A stretch of DNA of 64,000 nucleotides from NCBI GenBank assembly GCA_016708315.1, contig JADJGC010000023.1, positions 62,001 through 126,000 on the forward strand. The letters are read 5' to 3'. The DNA comes from a bacterium. GTDB lineage: Bacteria > Zixibacteria > MSB-5A5 > CAIYYT01. This document shows, one piece after another, positions 27,461 to 35,008 of the stretch. A program made the translations under genes and the position numbers. Each line of letters starts with the position of its first letter. Within the stretch, counting starts at the first letter, position 1. The notes beneath the pieces are model-generated. The model was given only the letters and a program-made list of their open reading frames with translations. It searched no databases and had not been told where the DNA came from.

Positions 27461-28147
27461 CTATTTGTTTACGATGATCTGGGCACCAAGAGCCTGAGCG
27501 CCTGTTCCTCCCAGGAATCCTTTGGCGAAGACGGTATAGATCTTGCCATTTGTCAGTGCTATCCCGGGCAAATCCAGCACCACCGTATTGTTTGTGGCGG
27601 CATCACGGACCTGAAGATCATAGGTCCCAGCATCAAGCGGGGTGAAATCGGTTGCCTGCTTGAACGCATTGTTACCGAAGACAATAGTGCCATTCGTCAA
27701 AGTTATGTTAACGGCTGGCGCATTTGGTGACAGATGTACGAATCGAACATGCGCCTTCCCTGCTGCTGGCGCCGCCAGATTGTCATTTAACACGACTGTT
27801 GATATCTTGCTGACAGAATCAACCGCAAACACAGTGTAACTTTCGTTGGCCGTCAAACTTAGGTCAGCGTTGATCACGGTAGTTGAAGTCCCCGCGACAT
27901 TTACTTTCACGTTGCGCGTACCGGCGTCGACAGACAGGTAAGCTGTGTTGTTGGGAAAGGCCAAACCGCTGCCCGCAACGTTATTGTCCACCAACAGATC
28001 AACGGCCGGCGCATTCGGCGACGCGTGAACAACCATTACTGTCGCCTTGTCGGTAGGAACTACTGGATTGTCATCATCACTACACGAGATCATTACCATT
28101 GATACTGCAGCCAGTAGCATACAAGTTAATACTGTTTTCCTAAACAT
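27461..28147 (-). CDS. DUF4397 domain lipoprotein
   Basis: A 228-aa secreted protein with a lipoprotein signal peptide; the lipobox VMISC puts the lipidated Cys near residue 22, followed by an acidic SDDDN. Two DUF4397 units follow (VHASPNAPAVDLLVDNN and VHLSPNAPAVNITLTNG). These are Ig-like beta-sandwiches of unknown function found on cell envelopes. Between inner and outer membrane, the acidic +2 residue could favour either; this is not certain. It is separated from the fasciclin gene by a stem-loop, so it has its own transcript. Confidence 0.88.
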   Translation of the reverse strand: MFRKTVLTCMLLAAVSMVMISCSDDDNPVVPTDKATVMVVHASPNAPAVDLLVDNNVAGSGLAFPNNTAYLSVDAGTRNVKVNVAGTSTTVINADLSLTANESYTVFAVDSVSKISTVVLNDNLAAPAAGKAHVRFVHLSPNAPAVNITLTNGTIVFGNNAFKQATDFTPLDAGTYDLQVRDAATNNTVVLDLPGIALTNGKIYTVFAKGFLGGTGAQALGAQIIVNK

Positions 28148-28250
28148 CTCTGTCTCCTAATTCAGGTTATCTTTTCGTTAAGTCGTCTCATGAACTGCTC
28201 CGAAAGAGCAGGCAAAACTATCTCCTTAAGGCCATACTCTTCTGTTCGAA

Positions 28251-28280
28251 GATGAGCGAGAGATATTTCTCCCGCTCATC
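28251..28280. terminator. Stem-loop between fasciclin and DUF4397 genes
   Basis: Arms 28251-28263 (GATGAGCGAGAGA) and 28268-28280 pair at 12 of 13 positions around a 4-nt loop. It lies 135 nt downstream of the fasciclin stop on the minus strand. No U-tract. Confidence 0.55.
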
Positions 28281-28415
28281 CGGGCGGGTAACAGGAGTGA
28301 TGGACACAACGGTACTCTCTGTTTTCCTAATACACTTTCCCATTTTGGAAGGACACCGCGCGGAACGTGTCATTCCAGGAGTCTGAATGTGCGCAGCGCC
28401 CTATCCAAAATGAGG

Positions 28416-28985
28416 TTACTTCTTCGCGTCGTCCTTCGGCAGGATTACCGAATCGATGACATGGATTACGCCATTGGAGGTCACGATATCAGTCGTGATC
28501 ACTTTGGCGCCGTCGATCATAACGCCATCTTTGCTGGCGGTAACCTTGGCCATTTGTCCATTGACGGTCTTGGCTTCGGTCAGTTTCACAACATCAGCTG
28601 CCATGACCTTACCGGAAACGACGTGATAGGTAAGAATCGAAGTGAGTTTCGCCTTGTCAGCGAGCAAGGCTTCAACAGTACCTTTCGGTAACTTGGCGAA
28701 CGCTTCATCTGTCGGAGCGAACACCGTAAAAGGTCCGGCACTCTTGAGAGTCTCCACGAGACCCGCAGCCTTTACGGCTGCGACGAGCGTGTTGAACGAA
28801 CCGGCGGCGACAGCGGTTTCGACTATGTCCATCGGCTTCTGAGTAGTCTTGGCTTCCATTTTTGAATCTCCTGTTTTTTGTGCGGTAGAAGCGGCATCTT
28901 TACCGTAGCTACCAGCGTTGAGGTTTCCGATTCCGGTGAAAAGCAGCGCGATAGCGGCTACAATGGTTGTGAGTTTCTTGTTCAT
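28416..28985 (-). CDS. Secreted fasciclin (FAS1) domain protein
   Basis: A 189-aa protein with a signal peptide (KKLTTIVAAIALLFTGIGNLNA, cleavage after about residue 24) and one complete FAS1 domain: DIVETAVAAGSFNTLVAAVK, FTVFAPTDEAFAKLP (H1 motif), ILTYHVVSGKV with the conserved YH, and VIHVIDSVILP (H2). FAS1 proteins mediate adhesion and appear in envelope stress regulons. It lies 48 nt downstream of the DUF378 gene on the same strand and is probably co-transcribed with it. Confidence 0.93.
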   Translation of the reverse strand: MNKKLTTIVAAIALLFTGIGNLNAGSYGKDAASTAQKTGDSKMEAKTTQKPMDIVETAVAAGSFNTLVAAVKAAGLVETLKSAGPFTVFAPTDEAFAKLPKGTVEALLADKAKLTSILTYHVVSGKVMAADVVKLTEAKTVNGQMAKVTASKDGVMIDGAKVITTDIVTSNGVIHVIDSVILPKDDAKK

Positions 28986-29033
28986 TTACTCTCTCCTGTT
29001 TAGAATGCTTCAATTCTGATTCAGTTTGCGACA

Positions 29034-29255
29034 CTAGTAACTGCGAGTCGCGACTCCCCAGCGGCTCTGGATCGACTTAAAGCCGGCTGCTTGATAGATA
29101 GCTGCGATTCCAACCAGGACATATACTGCCTTGGCAAGGACAGTTCCGTCACCGAGTAGAGTGGCTACCAGATTGAAGTTCAGGACTCCAACCAACCCCC
29201 AATTCAGTCCACCGACGACCAGCAGGATTGCGGCAAGAATGTCGAGTGATTTCAT
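29034..29255 (-). CDS. DUF378 family small membrane protein
   Basis: A 73-aa inner-membrane protein with two helices. The family hallmark VVGGLNWGLVGVLNFNLV lies between residues 17 and 34, and YVLVGIAAIYQA forms the second helix. Function unknown; it is common in stress-responsive clusters. AAAGGA precedes the ATG. Three tandem 11-bp repeats (29300-29332) lie 45-77 bp upstream, so it is the first gene under a candidate CarH-type operator. Confidence 0.92.
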   Translation of the reverse strand: MKSLDILAAILLVVGGLNWGLVGVLNFNLVATLLGDGTVLAKAVYVLVGIAAIYQAAGFKSIQSRWGVATRSY

Positions 29256-29299
29256 TTTCGTTTCCTTTGCATTAGATGTTAACTACTTCATCGAGTCAC

Positions 29300-29332
29300 A
29301 TGTTTACTATTTGTCTAACTCTTGACTAATTT
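29300..29332. promoter_or_regulatory. Three tandem 11-bp direct repeats, candidate CarH/LitR-type operator
   Basis: The units are ATGTTTACTAT, TTGTCTAACTC and TTGACTAATTT, sharing TG-nn-TA at fixed positions. CarH from Thermus binds three tandem 11-bp repeats with one DNA-binding domain on each. The array sits in the promoter region of the DUF378-fasciclin unit. A similar array lies in front of the MerR-type gene itself. Confidence 0.5.
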
Positions 29333-29488
29333 AACCTCAATCACACAAAATTGTTCTCGAAAAATTAAGGAAATTTGAAGAAACATTGTAACTATATTGT
29401 TCTGTCAACATCTTACGTGCAGCCAACGAACAACGAAACGCCAAGCAGGGAACCGGCACATTAAATTCTTGTTGTCTAAGTTGAGAAT

Positions 29489-29521
29489 TTGATTATCATT
29501 TGTCTAGATAATGATCGAAAC
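29489..29521. promoter_or_regulatory. Second set of 11-bp repeats upstream of the MerR-type gene
   Basis: TTGATTATCAT and TTGTCTAGATA are in tandem with the TTG-nn-TA pattern, followed by a weaker third unit ATGATCGAAAC. A further TTGTCTAA at 29472 is out of register. The array ends 20 nt before the regulator start, consistent with autoregulation. Confidence 0.42.
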
Positions 29522-29541
29522 CCAGAATTGAGCCATTAACG

Positions 29542-29928
29542 ATGACAAAGAGTTTGACCAACGCCGAATTGGGAATCGAAGCAGTCGCACGGCGTTCCGG
29601 ATTGAGTCAGCATATAATTCGCATCTGGGAACGGCGCTATTCTGTGGTGAGACCTATTCGAACCGCATCCAACCGAAGGCTCTACACCGAAGCCGATGTG
29701 GTGAGGCTCGCACTCCTCAATCGAGCTGTCCACGCAGGGCACCGAATCAGTGATATCGCGACACTTCCTACTCCCAAGCTCGAGCAGCTAGTCGGAAAGG
29801 ACTTCCCAAATCCTGCAGTAACCAGATTCAAAGACAAGGGCGTGAGCCCGAATTTCATCGAGCTTGCGCTAAATGCGATTACAAAATTTGACTTCGCAAG
29901 AACTGGGTGCAATTCTGTCACACGCTGA
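29542..29928 (+). pseudogene. CarH/LitR-like MerR-family regulator, N-terminal DNA-binding part (disrupted)
   Basis: The 128-aa frame begins with a MerR helix-turn-helix (GIEAVARRSGLSQHIIRIWE, RRYSVVRPIRT, NRRLYTEADVVRL) and a linker. Family similarity ends after FDFAR: an extra base near 29899-29902 shifts the frame. Removing it restores LGAILSHADVDLGQTQALDQ, the start of the B12-binding region. A second lesion, TAA at 29984-29986, follows in the restored frame. Two separate lesions make a true pseudogene more likely than a single reading error. The remaining HTH fragment could still bind DNA. Confidence 0.8.
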
Positions 29929-29995
29929 TGTAGATCTGGGGCAAACGCAGGCGCTTGACCAAGTAGTCATGCCATTGATGGAATAAATCGGCGAG

Positions 29996-30514
29996 TTGTG
30001 GAAAGAAGGAAAGATTCGAATTGCCCACGAACATATGGCTACCGCAATAATCCGGAATCATGTCGGCGCATTGCTGGCTTCCATGCGGTACCCAATCAAC
30101 CGACCTTCAATCGTAGTTGCGACGCCAGCTGGACAACTGCACGAACTGGGTGCATTGGTAGTCGCGGTTGCTGCCGCCTTAGAAGGATGGCGCCCCGTCT
30201 TTCTCGGATCGAATTTGCCAGCTGATGAGATTGCTGGTGCCGTCCAAAAATCCGGCGCCCGTGCTATCGCCTTGAGCGTGGTGTTCCCGTTCGATGATTC
30301 CAAACTCCCGGCAGAGCTAAGTCGACTCAGGCGTATTCTTCCCGAGAGCGTCTCAATAATGATTGGCGGACGGACAGCTGAGGCATATAAGGATACAATC
30401 GCCTCAATCCACGCCTTCCGAGTGACAGATATTGATACGTTTCGACTTCAGCTGGAGCTGTTGCGATCAGGCAGAACAACGTCCTCAGTCAAGAAGCCGA
30501 AGAGGGGCCGTTAA
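29996..30514 (+). pseudogene. CarH/LitR-like B12-binding photoreceptor part (disrupted)
   Basis: This carries the light-sensing half of the regulator: the four-helix-bundle motif W-x9-EH (W from 29999, then KEGKIRIAH and EH), which in CarH caps the adenosyl group, and the cobalamin-binding Rossmann domain with the axial His in QLHELG. The usual motif is E/DxHxxG, so the first position is Gln here. VFLGSNLPADEI and IALSVVF follow. In CarH-type proteins light breaks the Co-C bond and releases DNA. It could be translated alone from the TTG at 29996, but I see no strong ribosome site. Residues for B12 sensing are preserved. Confidence 0.78.
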
Positions 30515-30567
30515 TGTCCATAGAAGGCCGTTGGTTTGAAAATCGCAGTTGGTAAGACAAGAAGGTA

Positions 30568-31338
30568 ATGGAACGTCTAATAAGCAGCGTAATAAAGAGA
30601 ACGCCAGTAATCCTCGTGGTGGCGCTACTAATTGGACTAGTCTCTCCCGTAGCGGCTAAGACAAGATGGAGTATTGACCTTGAGTCTGGGCTGGCTATCA
30701 GTGGTTACAACAATGTGCGAATCCCCGGGAATACCGGTACGAAGTTTTCGCTCTCCCGTGATCTTGAGATCGATCAAACGGTATTCTGGCGGGCGCGATT
30801 TTCCCGCATGTTTGGCGATAAACACAGTCTGTCCTTATTGATCGCTCCCCTGACCTTCAATGCGGAAGGCCGACTGGAGAAAGTTCTCAAATTCGCAGGC
30901 GGTGAATTTGCCGCCAACACTTTTGTTCGAGCGAAGTACAGATTCGATTCGTATCGAGTGACGTACCGCTACGATTTCTATCGTCGCGAGAAACTACGCT
31001 TTGGCATTGGTTTCACCGGCAAGATTCGAGATGCTGCGATCAGCGTCGAAGACGGGGACCAGAGATTTGAGAAGACGAATACCGGGTTCGTGCCCTTGAT
31101 CAACTTTCGAGCCCAATGGACGATTAGTCCACATTTTGGACTAATACTCGATGGCGACGCCTTGGCCGCTCCACAAGGGCGAGCAGAAGATGTTCTCGTG
31201 GTGCTCACTGCAAGGGCCTCCGAGAGCTTGCAATTCAAGATCGGCTATCGCCTGCTTGAAGGGGGAGCTGACAACGATGAAGTTTACACGTTTGCACTAG
31301 TGAATTACCTTGTGCTAGGCGCGGCTTGGAGAATCTGA
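30568..31338 (+). CDS. Outer-membrane beta-barrel protein (putative)
   Basis: A 256-aa protein with a signal peptide (hydrophobic stretch near 12-28, cleavage after PVAA) and alternating amphipathic strands such as FWRARFSRMFG, YRVTYRYDFY and LQFKIGYRLLEGG. It ends in AAWRI, with aromatic residues near the C-terminus as expected of barrels. It resembles small OmpW/OprF-type porin-like proteins but no family is certain. GAAGG lies just before the ATG. It lies downstream of the disrupted photoreceptor gene in the same direction. Confidence 0.7.
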   Translation: MERLISSVIKRTPVILVVALLIGLVSPVAAKTRWSIDLESGLAISGYNNVRIPGNTGTKFSLSRDLEIDQTVFWRARFSRMFGDKHSLSLLIAPLTFNAEGRLEKVLKFAGGEFAANTFVRAKYRFDSYRVTYRYDFYRREKLRFGIGFTGKIRDAAISVEDGDQRFEKTNTGFVPLINFRAQWTISPHFGLILDGDALAAPQGRAEDVLVVLTARASESLQFKIGYRLLEGGADNDEVYTFALVNYLVLGAAWRI

Positions 31339-31414
31339 CAGGCAATGATGAAGTCACGGACTTCGGTGTGTCCATAAAATATCCGCAATTCCTGACGATC
31401 GAAGGAAGAAGACC

Positions 31415-31918
31415 ATGATCAAGTTCTCTGAAGCGACTCGAGTAAGCCCTGCAGGTCAGGTCATCGTCCTGATAGCATGGGTAGGGCTCTGTTTTCTTAC
31501 GGCTTGGGTTGGTTCGAGATTTACGCCCGGTGAGTCGTATCTTCAACTCCAGAAGCCATCCTGGACACCACCGGGGTATCTCTTCGGGCCGGTATGGTCA
31601 GTGCTCTACTTGAGCATGGGGGTAGCCGCATGGCTAGTCTGGAGACGCGCAGGAATATCGGGAGCGAAGCTTGCTCTGAGCTTGTTCATAGTTCAATTGA
31701 TCCTTAACGGGGCGTGGTCATGGATCTTCTTCGGCTTGCATAGGACTGGTCTGGCGTTCGCTGAGATTGTGGTACTGTGGGGAATGATCCTTCTAACCTT
31801 GCTGGCCTTTTGGCGAGTGAGCGTCACCGCTGGCGTTCTCTTCGTGCCTTATCTTGCCTGGGTGTCTTTCGCCGCAGTTTTGAACTACACGATCTGGCAG
31901 TTGAATAAGAGCAACTGA
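31415..31918 (+). CDS. TspO/MBR family tryptophan-rich sensory protein
   Basis: A 167-aa five-helix membrane protein with the family motifs KPSWTPPGYLFGPVWSVLY after helix 1, NGAWSWIFFGLHR in helix 3 and the C-terminal AAVLNYTIWQLN. TspO binds porphyrins and other tetrapyrroles and modulates light, oxygen and stress responses. In several bacteria tspO is controlled by a B12-dependent LitR/CarH regulator, matching its neighbours. It runs convergent to the tmRNA gene, 60 nt away. Confidence 0.95.
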   Translation: MIKFSEATRVSPAGQVIVLIAWVGLCFLTAWVGSRFTPGESYLQLQKPSWTPPGYLFGPVWSVLYLSMGVAAWLVWRRAGISGAKLALSLFIVQLILNGAWSWIFFGLHRTGLAFAEIVVLWGMILLTLLAFWRVSVTAGVLFVPYLAWVSFAAVLNYTIWQLNKSN

Positions 31919-31978
31919 CAGAAGGCACTGAAGATTATAGACCATCACCCACACATAGAGAACATAGATCTAATAAAT

Positions 31979-32336
31979 TGGAGGTGGGGGGAATCGAACC
32001 CCGTCCGAGATGAACGCCAATTAACCGTCTACGCGCGTGTCCTTTGCATTTAATCTCGCTGATCAGATCGCCGCAAGGCTAAAGCTACCAATCAGCCAGT
32101 CGTGCTGTTAATTTCGCCTCGCGTCCGCCCGACCGAGTCGTAAGGCTATCCATCAATTAACGGCGCTTTGCACAACGTCTGATGGCGGGCCTCGTGCAAA
32201 ACGGCATGCTTAGTTTAGTTAAGCAGCAATGGCGTAGTTGTTGCCATTCAATTGGTTTACGCCTGTTTAACGAGACCGGCGCAATCTCGGCGCGCAAGTT
32301 AACCCTCGCTTACCCCGTCGAAACCAGGTCACCCCC
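31979..32336 (-). ncRNA. ssrA: Transfer-messenger RNA (tmRNA)
   Basis: The minus strand starts GGGGGTGACCTGGTTTCGAC and continues GGGG, the universal tmRNA 5' sequence. It ends with a T-arm (TTCGATT loop) and acceptor strand CACCTCC plus A; the 5' GGGGGTG pairs with this acceptor strand with one G-U. CCA is not encoded. The internal reading frame ends NNYAIAA with TAA at 32219-32221; reading back, the tag is about GVNQLNGNNYAIAA, with the resume codon probably GGC (32261-32263) or GTA. tmRNA with SmpB rescues stalled ribosomes and tags the product for proteolysis. Length 358 nt is typical. Confidence 0.95.
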
Positions 32337-32356
32337 AAAGGACTAACAAGTCATCC

Positions 32357-32385
32357 AGTATATATATCGGAAATTGCCGCGTCAA
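32357..32385 (-). promoter_or_regulatory. Sigma-70-type promoter of ssrA
   Basis: Minus-strand TTGACG (32385-32380), 17-bp spacer, TATACT (32362-32357). The expected start near 32350 is 14 nt before the mature tmRNA 5' end, leaving a short trailer for 5' processing. Confidence 0.75.
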
Positions 32386-32651
32386 GTTCCTTAAATCGCA
32401 AGCCCTGATGAAGTAGATTCGCAATAGCATTCTTTATGCAGCTTCAAAAATAGACCAATACCATTCTCGACACCATCATAGCGCACAATACACCCCAACG
32501 GGATCGCTAAAAAGCTGACATAAATGGGAAAGCCGGGCAGGAAGAAATCGCAATTGAGACTTCTCGTGTCGCCTTTTCAGTGTGAACCAATCTGATATCA
32601 ATGCTGGACTAGACTAGTCTCAGAATCAACACAATTCCAAGGTCTAGTACA
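32386..32651. other. Intergenic region between ssrA and the chemoreceptor gene
   Basis: No gene or RNA recognised; stops in all frames. Confidence 0.5.
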
Positions 32652-32678
32652 TATCACTTTTCGCTCTAGTGCCGATAT
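32652..32678 (+). promoter_or_regulatory. Possible sigma-28 (FliA) promoter of the chemoreceptor gene
   Basis: GCCGATAT (32671-32678) matches the sigma-28 -10 consensus GCCGATAA at 7 of 8 positions. The -35 site 15 bp upstream is only TATC against TAAA. Chemoreceptor genes are common sigma-28 targets. Confidence 0.3.
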
Positions 32679-32743
32679 AAGTAAAGGAAATCGACTACTG
32701 CGCTAGACAGTGATCTTTTGGGCCGAAAAACTGGGGAATCACA

Positions 32744-33721
32744 ATGAAGAAATTGTCGATCAAAGCCAAAGTAACAATCGTAATTTGTGCATGCCTGTTT
32801 CTTGTACTTGGAGCAATGTCCACAATCAACAGCCACCTTCAAAGCAGTACAATCGGGGAAATGTGTACCGAGACAGGTCGTAATCTCAGTTGGACTATTA
32901 CGCAACAACTTGAACAAATCATGATCCACGGAGAGAATGAGAACCTTCAACCGCTCACCGAGGAAATTGTGTCAAAAGGGTTGCTCGAAGAAATCACCGT
33001 AGTAGATGCGGATTTGAAAGTGAAACGCTCTTCGGACAAGAGTCTCGTCGATAAGCCGGCGGCTGATCCGATGTGGAAGGCACTATTTGAGTCGCTATCA
33101 GACACGGTCTTCAATACCGAAGTCGACGGGGTACCGGTCAAGGTCACTTATCATGTCTTGGAGAATAAACCCGCATGCGTACAGTGCCATGATGCAGATG
33201 CAGAAAAAGTCCTTGGTGGACTAAAGATGGCTCAGTCGATGAAGGCGCTCTCGGCGGCAACCACATCCAGTTACTTCACTAACGCCGTTCTATCTATCAT
33301 GGGTATTCTGATACTTGTAGCGAGCATTCTTGTTGTCCAGAAGAAGTTGATCTTCGACCCTCTGAAGTCTGTGAAGTCAAAATTGGAAATGGCCGCTGAA
33401 GGCGACATAGACCAAACCCTGCAAATAAAGTCAAACGATGAGATTGGAAGTCTGCTGCAATCAATTCAACGCTTAATCGACTACATTCGTGGATTCGCTG
33501 ATGTGACTCAGAAGATGGCGCAAGGCGATTTCACGGTACAAGTCGAAGTTCGGTCAGCCCGAGATGTTCTGAGTGCTTCATTCAAATCAATGATCAGCAA
33601 TTTGAGCGCTTTGATCCATCAGTTAGGAGATAACGCAAATCAACTCGTGCAGGCGGCAAGTGGCATAGCCGAATCGTCCGATCAGATTTCCCGAGGTCAA
33701 AGGCGCAATCTGATGAAGTGA
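32744..33721 (+). CDS. Methyl-accepting chemotaxis protein with periplasmic c-type heme, sensor/HAMP part (frameshifted gene)
   Basis: The first 325 residues of a chemoreceptor: membrane helix near 10-28, periplasmic sensor domain to about 178 with CVQCH at 145-149 (a c-type heme site), second helix near 179-199, then HAMP and a second HAMP-like unit (LTHIHQ-type helices to about 310). Heme-c sensor chemoreceptors sense redox or gases. The frame is lost near 33698, where one base seems missing: restoring it gives RG-A-KAQSDEVNQVSAAIEQ. Repaired length 571 aa. Confidence 0.83.
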   Translation: MKKLSIKAKVTIVICACLFLVLGAMSTINSHLQSSTIGEMCTETGRNLSWTITQQLEQIMIHGENENLQPLTEEIVSKGLLEEITVVDADLKVKRSSDKSLVDKPAADPMWKALFESLSDTVFNTEVDGVPVKVTYHVLENKPACVQCHDADAEKVLGGLKMAQSMKALSAATTSSYFTNAVLSIMGILILVASILVVQKKLIFDPLKSVKSKLEMAAEGDIDQTLQIKSNDEIGSLLQSIQRLIDYIRGFADVTQKMAQGDFTVQVEVRSARDVLSASFKSMISNLSALIHQLGDNANQLVQAASGIAESSDQISRGQRRNLMK

Positions 33722-34458
33722 ATCAGGTATCGGCAGCGATTGAACAGATGTCAGCAACTATCTTCGAATCATCACAAAACGCGATTGATGCCAAAACTGT
33801 GTCGGATAGTGCTGCGACGACTGCAACCGACGGCAGTCGAATAGTCGAGAATACTCATCAGGGGATGCAGAAGGTAGCTGAAGTCGTTACGCATGCTGCC
33901 GTGTCAATTAAGAAGTTGGCAGCTTCAGCTGACGAAATTGGACAAATAGTCGCTGTCATAGATGACATTGCAGACCAGACGAATCTTCTCGCACTCAATG
34001 CCGCAATTGAAGCAGCTCGCGCTGGTGAACAAGGTCGCGGCTTTGCGGTTGTAGCAGATGAAGTAAGAAAGCTCGCGGAACGCACCGCCAAAGCAACAAG
34101 TGAAGTCACAAACATGATCAAAGGTATCCAGCAAGATACGTTGACGGCAGTCAGCGGCATGGAGCAAGGGACGCTTCATGTGAATAGCGGGCGCGAGTTA
34201 GCTGAGCAAGCTGGCGACAGTCTGCGTGAAATCGTGACAATGGCACAACAAGTCACCAATCGGATCACCCAGATTGCCGCGGCATCAAAGGAACAATCTT
34301 CAGCGGCCGAACAGATTGCTAGAAACATCGAACACATCTCGAAAGTCACAAGGGAAACCGCCGTCAACTCTGAGCAATCAGCGCATGTAGCAGTTTCCTT
34401 GAGTCAACAAGCTGAAAACTTGCAGCAGATTGTTGGGCGATTCAAAGTAAACTCCTAG
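33718..34458 (+). CDS. Methyl-accepting chemotaxis protein, signalling domain (frameshifted gene)
   Basis: Continues the chemoreceptor in the next frame. The hairpin tip DQTNLLALNAAIEAARAGEQ, with its Glu-rich methylation helices on both sides, is the most conserved part of the family and contacts CheA/CheW. The region is complete to the usual C-terminus (no CheR-binding pentapeptide). A GTG at 33718 overlaps the stop of the first part, but translation of a soluble signalling half would be abnormal. No che genes are in the window. Confidence 0.85.
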   Translation: MNQVSAAIEQMSATIFESSQNAIDAKTVSDSAATTATDGSRIVENTHQGMQKVAEVVTHAAVSIKKLAASADEIGQIVAVIDDIADQTNLLALNAAIEAARAGEQGRGFAVVADEVRKLAERTAKATSEVTNMIKGIQQDTLTAVSGMEQGTLHVNSGRELAEQAGDSLREIVTMAQQVTNRITQIAAASKEQSSAAEQIARNIEHISKVTRETAVNSEQSAHVAVSLSQQAENLQQIVGRFKVNS

Positions 34459-34610
34459 CCTCGCTCACATAAGTTTGACGGCCTGTAGTCGAGATTCGGC
34501 TGTGGGCCGTTCTCACCGAACCAACTCTATTGATTAGTGTTTCGTTCTCGCGCTTGGGATTTCCAAGTGAATTTCAACTTGAAGAACCAGTAGTCTTTTC
34601 GTATCATGAG

Positions 34611-34897
34611 ATGATGCTAAGTCGACGGAATCTTCAATACTGGATTGCTGCTAGCCTATTGCTGGCTTTCAGCTTCTTTGTCTTTCACACTATTGAGCAT
34701 CACCATAGTCACGAACTGCAGCAAAAGAATGTCCGATTTGCCACTTTGGAATCGACATTGCTCTTCCTGCGATTCTGATTCTGGCACTGATCGTAATCCC
34801 ACCAATCCGCTATGTTGAAGTCTTGGCGGATTTCAAGCCTTCGAATCTTCTCATTTGCGCTTCAACTCCAAATCGGGCACCTCCTGCATCGTCTTAG
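34611..34897 (+). CDS. Small His/Cys-rich membrane protein with CPIC motif (hidden by a frameshift)
   Basis: The plus-strand frame from the ATG at 34611 gives a membrane helix and HTIEHHHSHELQQ, then stops. A shift near 34722-34729 (one base missing, or two extra) joins it to CPICHFGIDIALPAILILAL in the next frame, a second helix, and a C-terminus NRAPPASS. His cluster, CPIC and an RAPP tail between two helices resemble the small DUF2946-like proteins encoded next to metal-uptake genes. Repaired length is 95 aa. It is the first gene before the metal transport cluster. Assignment is tentative. Confidence 0.6.
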
Positions 34898-35008
34898 TCC
34901 GCCAGTCTCAAACAAATCTAACTAAGAACAATTTGCCAATCTCGGCCTCCACTTTTTCCTCAGCTGGGTAATCGTGCGCCGACTTGAGTTGGTCACAGGA
35001 GAAATCTA

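Larger units (their letters stand above)
25592..31979. mobile_element. Candidate genomic island at the ssrA 3' end
   Basis: About 6.4 kb bounded by the functional tmRNA 3' end on one side and a near-identical second 3' end on the other, the classic layout of integration into ssrA. The cargo is a coherent set: SDR/DUF2867, DUF4397 lipoprotein, fasciclin, DUF378, CarH/LitR-like regulator, outer-membrane protein and TspO. No integrase gene is visible; a short minus-strand tail near 25640-25690 could be a relic. If real, the island is old and immobile. Confidence 0.45.

Noticed and set aside
29260..29540. Cobalamin riboswitch in the photoreceptor region
   Set aside because: B12 regulation was considered, but the conserved B12 box (GCCACTG) and its surrounding fold are absent. 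Direct repeats fit the space better.
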